Source: Chitinophagaceae bacterium
GTDB taxonomy: Bacteria; Bacteroidota; Bacteroidia; Chitinophagales; Chitinophagaceae
Assembly: GCA_023251335.1 (NCBI GenBank)
Contig: JAHEZA010000164.1
Coordinates: 1-6,171 of the forward strand
Length of the DNA: 6,171 nucleotides
Direction: 5' to 3'
Translations under genes and position numbers: made by a program
Notes under the pieces: model-generated
Told to the model about the DNA's origin: nothing
Database searches by the model: none
Seen by the model: the letters and a program-made list of their open reading frames with translations, nothing else
In this document: positions 1 through 5,464 of the stretch, piece after piece
Numbering within the stretch: the stretch's first letter is position 1
Layout: each line of letters begins with the position of its first letter

Positions 1-652
1 GTTACACGATAATAAAAGAAAAATATTTATCGAAAACCTTGTAGCCATGGTAAAACGGTATCAGTTGGATGGTATTGATGTGGATCTGGAAGGGGATGAC
101 ATTGATGATAATTACGAAAAGTTTGTTGTAGAACTGGCTGCTTCACTCCATGCCTCCGATAAAATCGTCACTGCTGCAATCGCCACAACGTATAAAGACA
201 AACTTCCCGACAGAGCCTTGAAGCAATTTGATTTTGTAAACGTCATGTCTTATGACCGAACCGGGCCGTGGCGCCCTCACGATCCCGGCGATCCTTCGCC
301 TTTTGCGATGGCTGTCGAAGATTTGGATTATTGGCATAACGTGAGAGGTATTCCGAAAAATAAATTGGTGCTCGGACTTCCTTTCTATGGATATGGCTTT
401 GGGAAAATTGATTCGCCTGTGGTGAGCATGAATTATAAACAAATTGTCGCGCGCTATCCGGATGAGTTGTCAGATACCATGCATTTTTCGGATAGCATTG
501 TAATGTACTACAATAATATCACCACAATAAAGAGGAAAACCAGGCTGGCACTGCAAAAGGGCGGTGGCGTAATGATCTGGCAATTATTAGGGGATGCAGA
601 CGGTAATCGATCTTTGCTAAGCGCAATAGATAATGTAATACGTCGAAAATAA
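1..652 (+). CDS. Family 18 glycoside hydrolase (chitinase-like), 5' truncated
   Basis: The C-terminal 216 residues of a GH18 enzyme are visible. The frame is open from nucleotide 2 through the ATG at 47, and that Met lies inside conserved sequence, so it is not the start; the true start is left of the window. Visible residues 23-30 are the GH18 signature DGIDVDLE, with the catalytic acid Glu30 (codon 89-91) and all its aspartates intact. MSYD at 82-85 is the strand that places the substrate-assisting Tyr. LVLGLPFYGYGF follows around 122-133, and the closing-strand Trp is at about 193 (VMIWQLLGD). The family hydrolyses beta-1,4 GlcNAc linkages in chitin or N-glycans by a retaining, substrate-assisted mechanism, and the intact motif suggests an active enzyme. 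Chitinase, endo-beta-N-acetylglucosaminidase and peptidoglycan-related activity cannot be told apart here. Any signal peptide would be in the missing part. It ends in TAA, with the terminator at 794-826 downstream. Confidence 0.9.
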   Translation, partial: LHDNKRKIFIENLVAMVKRYQLDGIDVDLEGDDIDDNYEKFVVELAASLHASDKIVTAAIATTYKDKLPDRALKQFDFVNVMSYDRTGPWRPHDPGDPSPFAMAVEDLDYWHNVRGIPKNKLVLGLPFYGYGFGKIDSPVVSMNYKQIVARYPDELSDTMHFSDSIVMYYNNITTIKRKTRLALQKGGGVMIWQLLGDADGNRSLLSAIDNVIRRK

Positions 653-716
653 ATAATCGGGAAAGCAACGATGTTTTAAAATTTAGATAGTTTTCATACT
701 CATGCAGCGTTCGGGC

Positions 717-742
717 TAATAATATTGTCTTGTAGATTATTA
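717..742. repeat. AT-only inverted repeat after the GH18 gene
   Basis: TAATAAT (717-723) and ATTATTA (736-742) are perfect 7-bp arms around a 12-nt loop, followed by CAGATTTTTA. With no G-C pairs the stem would be weak. It could slow polymerase downstream of the GH18 gene but is not a convincing terminator. The rest of 653-793 shows no gene that I can support. Confidence 0.3.
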
Positions 743-793
743 CAGATTTTTACATACTGAACTCTATAGCTTTAAAAGAGCATTGATTATGAG

Positions 794-826
794 AAAAAGG
801 CACCGGCCTAGCCGGTGTTTTTTTTT
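794..826 (+). terminator. Strong intrinsic terminator, probably bidirectional
   Basis: CACCGGC (801-807), loop CTA, GCCGGTG (811-817) form a perfect 7-bp GC-rich stem followed by nine T residues (818-826). The stem can extend through GG opposite TT and AAAAA opposite TTTTT. Read on the - strand, the same stem is followed by CCTTTTT, so it can stop transcription from both sides. It lies between the convergent GH18 gene (stop 142 nt to the left) and the lipoprotein gene (stop 115 nt to the right). Confidence 0.88.
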
Positions 827-940
827 GACCAAAATGAAAAAAATGGATTTTGTAATAATTTCAACTTCCAAATTTCATTAAATAAAAATAAGGGCTATTT
901 GTCGGTTCACTGTCCATCCCTTCTCACATCTGTATAATAT

Positions 941-1402
941 TCATTTCACATTAAACGCTTTTTGTACTTCCCCCAAATCATGAAGATTTACATCTTTATG
1001 AAGGCCCAACACTTCGGCTTTTATTAAAATAACTTTGACAGAAATATTCTGCGAAGGCGGATCAACGACATTGCCTGAAAGTGCGCTGATATCGATGGAT
1101 ATATAACCATTAGAATGGATAGCGCCATAAGTAATTCCATCAAATACTTCCGGGAGCGCTTCGTAATAATCCGTATTGTCAAATGAAATATACACCAACA
1201 CCCCACCGCTTGTGTAAATGGAATTGTCAAGCTCGGGTATCGTTAACGAGGCTGTGTAGATTAATCCATCATTATCTGTGCTCCAATTGTTAGGTTGAAT
1301 CGTATAAACAGCGGAAAACGCCTGGTTTACCTGTTGCACTTCTTTTTTGCACGAAGAAAGTATCATTAATGCGGCGATCGGGAGTAAAATAATTTTTTTC
1401 AT
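941..1402 (-). CDS. Uncharacterised lipoprotein, 153 aa
   Basis: The N-terminus is a lipoprotein signal peptide: MKK, a hydrophobic stretch over residues 4-15, then lipobox LSSC with lipidated Cys18. The mature protein begins CKKE and is about 135 residues, rich in beta-strand-forming residues with no further cysteines. It includes a central GGVLVYISFD stretch (about 66-75) and a DISALSGN stretch (about 104-111). Similar short lipoproteins are common in Bacteroidetes; I recognise the general type but no function. It probably sits on the periplasmic side of a membrane or on the cell surface. It follows the radical SAM gene on the same strand after 185 nt, so it may have its own promoter, although no good TAnnTTTG element is visible (best is TGTCTTTG, one mismatch). 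The ATG at 1402 is supported by the signal peptide. There is no Shine-Dalgarno sequence, which is usual in this phylum. Confidence 0.85.
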   Translation of the reverse strand: MKKIILLPIAALMILSSCKKEVQQVNQAFSAVYTIQPNNWSTDNDGLIYTASLTIPELDNSIYTSGGVLVYISFDNTDYYEALPEVFDGITYGAIHSNGYISIDISALSGNVVDPPSQNISVKVILIKAEVLGLHKDVNLHDLGEVQKAFNVK

Positions 1403-1481
1403 AAATTTTTATTTTTTAGGATTTAGAAAAGGAAAAAATCTATTTATATAAAATATCAAAGACAAATATCTTTCCTGAACG

Positions 1482-1498
1482 TTTAACCAAAGGTTAAA
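1482..1498. repeat. Inverted repeat TTTAACC-AAA-GGTTAAA
   Basis: Perfect 7-bp arms around a 3-nt spacer lie 80 nt upstream of the 941-1402 lipoprotein start. No T tract follows on either strand, so it is not terminator-like. The compact symmetry and the position in the presumed promoter region would suit a transcription factor site, but this is inference from symmetry alone. Confidence 0.35.
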
Positions 1499-1533
1499 AC
1501 ACTGAAAAATTGTGATTATGTTGGGGAAAATAA

Positions 1534-1548
1534 TCCAGATATCCTGGA
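1534..1548 (-). terminator. Possible weak terminator after the radical SAM gene
   Basis: On the - strand, TCCAG-GATAT-CTGGA is a 5-bp stem followed by TTATTTT, 39 nt past the radical SAM stop codon. The stem is short and the T run interrupted, so termination would be partial at best. If real, it would separate the three-gene operon from the lipoprotein gene. Confidence 0.28.
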
Positions 1549-1587
1549 ATGACGAGATCTCTGTATTATTTGGAAAAGAATAATGAT

Positions 1588-2883
1588 TTAAGAACCCGCA
1601 TAATCCATTTCGAAATTTCCCGTGATTCGTTCCATAGAAGGATTGAAATAACCAAATTTTAAAGTGGGGAATTCTTCTTGCAATAAAGTCATCATCTGTC
1701 GAATCCCGATACATTCGCCGGTATCTGTTACGTCTATTTTCCGCAGATACCAATCGGGATCAATATTAAAGTTGCGCCATTGAATCATTTTTAAACCGGT
1801 CTCTTTTATGAGTTTTCTCAGCGCCTCGTATTCTTCTACAGAGTCAGTCATGCCCGGGAAAACAAAATAATTAATACTTGTCCAGCCGCCGAAACTATTT
1901 ACTACTTTCAGGCTTTCCACGATATCGTTGAATTCGTAATTGTTGGGCCTGTAATAAGGTGTATAAATTTTTTCGCGCGCGGAATTGGTGCTTACCCGGA
2001 TACTATTTAAACCTGCTTCACATAATGTCTTCACTGCTTTTGGGTCACTGCCGTTTGTATTGATATTGATACTTCCTTTTTGCGTGTGCTTTCTTATCTC
2101 TTTGATAGCCATTTTAATAGTTTGCCACATCAGCAAGGGCTCGCCTTCGCATCCCTGCCCAAAACTTACAATCGGAAAAGGAGCCGTTTCCAAATGAGGA
2201 ACAGTATATTCAACAATTTCTTCGGCTGTGGGTTTAAATTGTAACCTGTCCTGTGTAGAGGTTATGGTTTCTTCCTGTGGCTGAAAAGAAATACAACCGA
2301 TACAATTGGCATTACAAGCAGGGGAACTGGGTACGGGACATTCCCATCGCCCCATGAAATAATTTCTCGCAGCGGGGCAATGATAGGTTAGGCAACAATT
2401 ATTAGCAAGATGCTGCACCAAACGGTTATGCCTATACGTTTTTAATAGCTTTTCTACACCCTGCTCAATTTTCGATTCATCAAAACCTTCACTCTCTTGG
2501 CGGATGTCTTTTTCAATTCGAATTGCGGTAACATAAAATTTTTCGTTGTACCATCCTGCAGCTGTGTAGCAAAATAAAGGCAGCGTTTCCGCTCCAGGCA
2601 AGGTTTCATAGGCGGCAAGATAAGTGCCTGTAAAAGCAGGAGGAATAAATGACGCAACCGCCCAACCTTTTTCACACAAGCGCATCTCCCCACTCTTTAC
2701 ATCGATGCCAATGCCCCGCCGGTTGGGCAATTCATACAACTGGCCGCCTTTGGGGAGTTTTATCCATTCTTCATTTTCTAAAGGCATTGCATCCCATCCG
2801 CTTCTTCCACAAACATATAATGAGGTGTCCTCAAAAATATGCCCTTCGCCATCGGAATATAAAAGATAAGGAGCATGTTTCAT
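1588..2883 (-). CDS. Radical SAM protein of uncharacterised family, 431 aa
   Basis: Residues 190-197 read CNANCIGC, the CX3CX2C motif that binds the 4Fe-4S cluster which reductively cleaves S-adenosylmethionine. GQGCEGEPL (242-250) fits the SAM-contacting glycine/glutamate motif that follows in this superfamily, and ININTNGSD (272-280) and IRVSTN (295-300) fit later strands of the partial TIM barrel. About 160 residues precede the core and match no domain I can name. Just before the core are Cys163, Cys164, Cys169 and Cys182, which could bind a second cluster (inference). I recall similar proteins in diverse bacteria annotated only as radical SAM protein, so substrate and reaction are unknown. 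There is no signal peptide or membrane segment, so it is presumably cytoplasmic. The ATG at 2883 begins 40 nt after the membrane-protein stop; together with the ureohydrolase gene this looks like one transcript. No Shine-Dalgarno sequence is visible. Confidence 0.9.
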   Translation of the reverse strand: MKHAPYLLYSDGEGHIFEDTSLYVCGRSGWDAMPLENEEWIKLPKGGQLYELPNRRGIGIDVKSGEMRLCEKGWAVASFIPPAFTGTYLAAYETLPGAETLPLFCYTAAGWYNEKFYVTAIRIEKDIRQESEGFDESKIEQGVEKLLKTYRHNRLVQHLANNCCLTYHCPAARNYFMGRWECPVPSSPACNANCIGCISFQPQEETITSTQDRLQFKPTAEEIVEYTVPHLETAPFPIVSFGQGCEGEPLLMWQTIKMAIKEIRKHTQKGSININTNGSDPKAVKTLCEAGLNSIRVSTNSAREKIYTPYYRPNNYEFNDIVESLKVVNSFGGWTSINYFVFPGMTDSVEEYEALRKLIKETGLKMIQWRNFNIDPDWYLRKIDVTDTGECIGIRQMMTLLQEEFPTLKFGYFNPSMERITGNFEMDYAGS

Positions 2884-2923
2884 GATACAAATATTTTATT
2901 TAGAATAAACACGGGTGTACAAT

Positions 2924-3457
2924 TTATCCGAGCTGCGATTGGGCAAATGAATTAAATGTTGCTTCACTGATGTCCTGTGATTCTTCAATTTCGGCCTGGA
3001 GCAATTTATTATTTTTGAAATCCAATGTAAGAATCCGGTCTTTTAATATCACATTATTCAATTCGTTCCACGCGAATTCTTTTTTTGGAAAATTTGCTTT
3101 CAGGATTTTTTCTCTTGTAAAAACAAATTGTAATTTTTGCAAAGATAATTTATACAAAATTCCCATGAGGATGCATCCAATAGCGATAAAATAATTGTGC
3201 AGTCCAAGCCAGCCGGCTGCCGGAATAAAAAAAACAAATTCGTCTATTAAATGGCTAACCTTGTTTGTGCGAACGAGATACCAACGCATCAACAGGTAGA
3301 GCGCTAACGCTAAAATGAAAGCCAAAGCCGGATAATGATATGCATCAAAAAAAACAAGAAAGATGAATACGGCGAAATTTAAAAACAAGTAGATCCAGGC
3401 TATATTATTGTAAAACTTTTTCTTATCGTTTTTAATGAAAATTTCAAATTGCTGCAT
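2924..3457 (-). CDS. Small membrane protein with C-terminal soluble (PH-like?) domain, 177 aa
   Basis: From the ATG at 3457, the first 17 residues are polar and basic. Hydrophobic segments follow at about 20-38, 42-62, 73-84 and 86-102, suggesting three or four membrane passes. Residues from about 108 to the end are soluble and look beta-rich, with a run FTREKILKANFPKKEFAWNE (113-132) and then LKDRILTLDF (138-147). That arrangement resembles bacterial PH-like domains behind a transmembrane hairpin, but this is a fold guess, not a recognised family. I chose ATG 3457 over a TTG at 3475: it is the standard codon and gives a 14-nt overlap with the ureohydrolase stop (3444-3446), typical of translational coupling. 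The radical SAM gene follows 40 nt downstream. Function unknown; a role at the inner membrane with its operon partners is inference. Confidence 0.82.
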   Translation of the reverse strand: MQQFEIFIKNDKKKFYNNIAWIYLFLNFAVFIFLVFFDAYHYPALAFILALALYLLMRWYLVRTNKVSHLIDEFVFFIPAAGWLGLHNYFIAIGCILMGILYKLSLQKLQFVFTREKILKANFPKKEFAWNELNNVILKDRILTLDFKNNKLLQAEIEESQDISEATFNSFAQSQLG

Positions 3458-4502
3458 TGGCTTCGTTTGACGCAATCAAAAGATTACAAAGTTTAAAAAG
3501 AACTCTCGCACCCACATTTTCGTCCCACTCATTCAGGCTGATGCCCACTTCATTCAAATCAAAACCAATAAAATGCCTTCCGCTTTCTATGATTTTCCTG
3601 ATCAAATAAAAAACCTGTTGGGTCTCAAAGCCACCCTGAACAGGAGTGCCGGTATTAGGACACAACTTGGGGTCCAGGCCATCAATGTCGAAACTGATAT
3701 AAACTTTTTGCGGAAGTTGGCCTACGATCTCATCTACAATTGACTTCCAGCTTTCGCCTTCATACATCCGTTCCCTGATATTTTTATCCAAATAAGTAAC
3801 TACTCTGCCATCACTTTTTTTGGCATATTCTAATTCTCCCAGCGAATAGTCCCTCGTGCCAACCTGCAATAACTTTGTCAATTGTGGGATTTCTTCAAGC
3901 GCATTATACATAATGGAAGCATGTGAATATTTAAAATTTTCAAATGCCTCGCGCAGATCGCAATGTGCATCTATTTGCAGCATTCCGAATTCGCCATATT
4001 TTTCGCCGATTGCTTTAAAAAATCCGAGAGGTGTACTATGGTCGCCACCCAGGAGACCAACCAATTTTCCTTTATCAAGTAATTCCTTTGTTTGTTCATA
4101 AACCCATTCATTCAGAAAAACACTGCCTTCATTTATTTCCTTCAATACTTTTGGCATATATTTATTGCCATCATCCAAATCGCCTTCGGAAAGGTAATTG
4201 ATATATAGTTCTGCTTCTTTGCGCAGGTAGTCACTCTTAGCTAATATATTCTTGTCTAACTCTCTCAAAAAAATTCCTCTCTTCCATCCATCGCTTAAGT
4301 CATCATCAGCCAGGTCTACCTGCATGCTCGCATTGTAAATGTGCTCCGGAGCCCTTGCGGTTCCGGGTTTGTAGCTTACCGTTACTTCCCATGGAACAGG
4401 TAACAATACAAGCTTTGCATTTTCTTCTGAAAAGGGAAGCCCAAATATTCCATTATCAGGATTACTCACTCCATCCGGATCAAAATTGGTAATATTTTCC
4501 AT
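3444..4502 (-). CDS. Arginase/agmatinase-family ureohydrolase, 352 aa
   Basis: All signature motifs of the binuclear-manganese ureohydrolases are present in order: GGDH (152-155, ligand His155), DAHCD (178-182, ligands Asp178, His180, Asp182), the YSHAS segment with His194 where the family has a catalytic-site His, SFDIDGLDP (270-278, ligands Asp272 and Asp274), and GTPVQGGFE (285-293). The family hydrolyses a guanidino or formimino group: arginine to ornithine plus urea, agmatine to putrescine plus urea, or formiminoglutamate to glutamate plus formamide. The sequence resembles the Bacteroidetes group usually annotated as agmatinase family or formimidoylglutamase; motifs alone do not give the substrate, and no spe or hut gene is in view. 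The usual Pro of GTPVPGG is Gln289. The ATG at 4502 fits the N-terminus expected for this group (MENITNFDPDGV). It is first gene of the - strand operon, with a candidate promoter at 4570-4577 and a hairpin leader. Confidence 0.93.
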   Translation of the reverse strand: MENITNFDPDGVSNPDNGIFGLPFSEENAKLVLLPVPWEVTVSYKPGTARAPEHIYNASMQVDLADDDLSDGWKRGIFLRELDKNILAKSDYLRKEAELYINYLSEGDLDDGNKYMPKVLKEINEGSVFLNEWVYEQTKELLDKGKLVGLLGGDHSTPLGFFKAIGEKYGEFGMLQIDAHCDLREAFENFKYSHASIMYNALEEIPQLTKLLQVGTRDYSLGELEYAKKSDGRVVTYLDKNIRERMYEGESWKSIVDEIVGQLPQKVYISFDIDGLDPKLCPNTGTPVQGGFETQQVFYLIRKIIESGRHFIGFDLNEVGISLNEWDENVGARVLFKLCNLLIASNEANAAI

Positions 4503-4525
4503 AGCTTAATCTTTTATTTTTATCT

Positions 4526-4567
4526 CCCCTTTTCCTGATCCTACTATTGAAGGATATTGAAGAGGGG
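4526..4567 (-). promoter_or_regulatory. Long hairpin in the ureohydrolase 5' leader
   Basis: On the - strand, CCCCTCTTC (4567-4559) pairs with GAAAAGGGG (4534-4526) with one C-A mismatch. After a 3-by-3 internal loop, ATCCT pairs with AGGAT around an 8-nt loop. If transcription starts 4-6 nt after the TAACTTTG element, the 5' arm sits at the very 5' end of the mRNA. It ends 23 nt before the ATG and is not followed by a T tract, so it is not an ordinary terminator. It may protect the mRNA or control translation (inference). Confidence 0.5.
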
Positions 4568-4569
4568 CG

Positions 4570-4577
4570 CAAAGTTA
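4570..4577 (-). promoter_or_regulatory. Candidate -7 promoter element for the ureohydrolase operon
   Basis: TAACTTTG on the - strand matches the Bacteroidetes -7 consensus TAnnTTTG exactly, 67 nt before the ATG at 4502. No TTG lies 17-23 nt upstream (the nearest is 26 nt away), so the -33 half is weak or missing. Confidence 0.55.
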
Positions 4578-4606
4578 AAGGATAATTGATATTAGTATTG
4601 CGTCAA

Positions 4607-4792
4607 ATGACAATTTGGGTTATTTGTTGTTTTACTGTGTTATCTTCAATTTTGATAAAAATAAAAGCCATCTTAAATGAACCGACTTACGACGAAAATG
4701 AAAATAACAGAGAATACGAGAAAAAAGTCCCTATACTTTTTCCCTGGATTCCTTTGTATTCGTTGCAAAAGATAAAAGTATATTTGGAATAG
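4607..4792 (+). CDS. Doubtful small membrane ORF, 61 aa
   Basis: An ATG at 4607 opens 61 codons ending in TAG. Residues 2-20 are hydrophobic enough for one membrane segment (it begins MTIWVICCFTVL). The middle is charged and Asn/Glu-rich (NENNREYEKK), and a second hydrophobic patch follows (ILFPWIPLY). I recognise no family. No Shine-Dalgarno sequence is present, and only a one-mismatch promoter element (TAGTATTG, 4593-4600) is visible just upstream. It would be divergent from the ureohydrolase gene. A TTG at 4586 would extend it by seven codons but would sit close to the opposing promoter. It could equally be non-coding; if so, 4578-4910 contains nothing I can name. Confidence 0.3.
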   Translation: MTIWVICCFTVLSSILIKIKAILNEPTYDENENNREYEKKVPILFPWIPLYSLQKIKVYLE

Positions 4793-4910
4793 TTAGGTAT
4801 CTCTTCTACGAAAATTTTGTAAAGTATTGACACCTGAACAAAAATTATTGTTATTCATTTGTTTACTGTGCAAAGCAAATGTCTGGGTGGAGATGAATTT
4901 GAAAATTAAC

Positions 4911-4917
4911 AAAGGAG
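4911..4917 (+). promoter_or_regulatory. Shine-Dalgarno-like AAAGGAG
   Basis: AAAGGAG is the clearest ribosome-binding sequence in the window. It is 2 nt before the mini-ORF ATG at 4920, 25 nt before GTG 4943 and 46 nt before the lipoprotein ATG at 4964. It therefore does not serve the lipoprotein start at normal spacing. Confidence 0.4.
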
Positions 4918-4919
4918 AT

Positions 4920-4952
4920 ATGCAACGCTTTCAAGCATTGGAGTGTCATTAA
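4920..4952 (+). CDS. Possible 10-codon leader mini-ORF
   Basis: ATG at 4920, 10 codons (MQRFQALECH), TAA at 4950-4952, ending 11 nt before the lipoprotein ATG at 4964. AAAGGAG precedes it, but the 2-nt spacer is shorter than optimal. There is no run of a single amino acid as in classical attenuators. It may be a translated leader peptide that couples to the lipoprotein gene, or a coincidence. Confidence 0.2.
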   Translation: MQRFQALECH

Positions 4953-4963
4953 TAAAAACCAGT

Positions 4964-5293
4964 ATGAATATTATTAAACCGCATTTAATTACTCTTTTGT
5001 TTTTATTAATACTGTTTGCATCATGCAAAAAAGAATCGAAAACTACTACCGATTGCTTTCCCACCGATCCTACATCCAGGCAGATAACAGATCAGCAAGC
5101 AACGGTAAAATTAATAGACGGCACTTTTTACATAGTTGAGAAAGGTGCAATAGATACACAACTGAAACCTTGTAATCTGTCAAAAGATTTTGAGGTCGAT
5201 AACCTGCAGGTTATGGTGAGCGGAAAGGTAAAAGGCACAATATTCGGTCCTTGCTGCACGGCAAATTTTGTAATTACAAAAATTTCGAAATAG
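4964..5293 (+). CDS. Small cysteine-containing lipoprotein, 109 aa
   Basis: The signal peptide has a short basic start, a hydrophobic run over residues 8-19 and lipobox FASC, with lipidated Cys21 followed by KKE. The mature part is 89 residues, mostly beta-prone, with cysteines 31, 70, 97 and 98, the last two adjacent in FGPCCTANF. It ends with a NFVITKI strand. I believe similar small lipoproteins occur in related bacteria but cannot name a function. I chose ATG 4964 because a signal peptide should start MNIIKP; a GTG at 4943 would add seven residues. It precedes ccmE by 171 nt on the same strand, but ccmE has its own promoter-like element, so shared function is not implied. Four non-lipid cysteines outside the cytoplasm could form disulfides (inference). 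Confidence 0.82.
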   Translation: MNIIKPHLITLLFLLILFASCKKESKTTTDCFPTDPTSRQITDQQATVKLIDGTFYIVEKGAIDTQLKPCNLSKDFEVDNLQVMVSGKVKGTIFGPCCTANFVITKISK

Positions 5294-5437
5294 TAGGATC
5301 ACCTGTTTTTTCATCAAACGGCACTTTTTCTTCTATTAGTTTCAAAAAGAATTGGCGATTTGGATTAGTCTTAAAAATATATGTATCACATGACCGCAAT
5401 CATTGAAGTTTCCGGAATGTAGCATCTCATTTTTCGT

Positions 5438-5445
5438 TAATTTTG
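5438..5445 (+). promoter_or_regulatory. Candidate -7 promoter element for ccmE
   Basis: TAATTTTG matches TAnnTTTG exactly. Transcription would start near 5450, about 15 nt before the ccmE ATG, a short leader. No TTG lies at -33; that position is covered instead by the palindrome TTCCGGAA (5410-5417). The rest of 5294-5437 shows no gene or clear terminator. Confidence 0.55.
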
Positions 5446-5464
5446 CGATTCCAAAAATATAATA

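Noticed and set aside
143..442. 99-codon open frame on the - strand opposite the GH18 gene
   Set aside because: It lies wholly inside a strongly conserved GH18 reading frame, has no signal or domain, and has a basic, His/Arg-rich composition typical of an antisense shadow.
789..881. 30-codon ORF running through the terminator
   Set aside because: The strong hairpin and nine-T run lie inside it; a terminator inside a coding frame is improbable, and the peptide looks random.
1554..1561. Palindrome GAGATCTC downstream of the radical SAM gene
   Set aside because: Too short to be significant and no spacing to a promoter or T tract.
1409..1753. 114-codon open frame on the - strand overlapping the 3' end of the radical SAM gene
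   Set aside because: It is out of frame with the radical SAM gene, its first half only shadows that gene, and its translation has no recognisable feature.
3458..3475. TTG start at 3475 for the membrane protein
   Set aside because: The ATG at 3457 is a standard start and gives a tidy 14-nt overlap; the six extra residues look like read-through of the ureohydrolase end.
4536..5301. 13-nt exact inverted match: TGATCCTACTATT (4536-4548) and AATAGTAGGATCA (5289-5301)
   Set aside because: In about 6 kb compared on both strands, roughly one 13-nt match every other window is expected by chance, more in AT-rich DNA. One copy is in a leader, the other spans a stop codon; no shared role is apparent.
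5118..5329. 12-nt direct repeat ACGGCACTTTTT at 5118-5129 and 5318-5329
   Set aside because: Several 12-nt matches are expected by chance in a window this size. One copy is coding and the other intergenic, and the flanks do not match.
5410..5417. Palindrome TTCCGGAA at the -33 position of the ccmE promoter
   Set aside because: Eight-base palindromes occur about once per 256 nt by chance, so position alone does not support an operator; noted in the promoter entry only.
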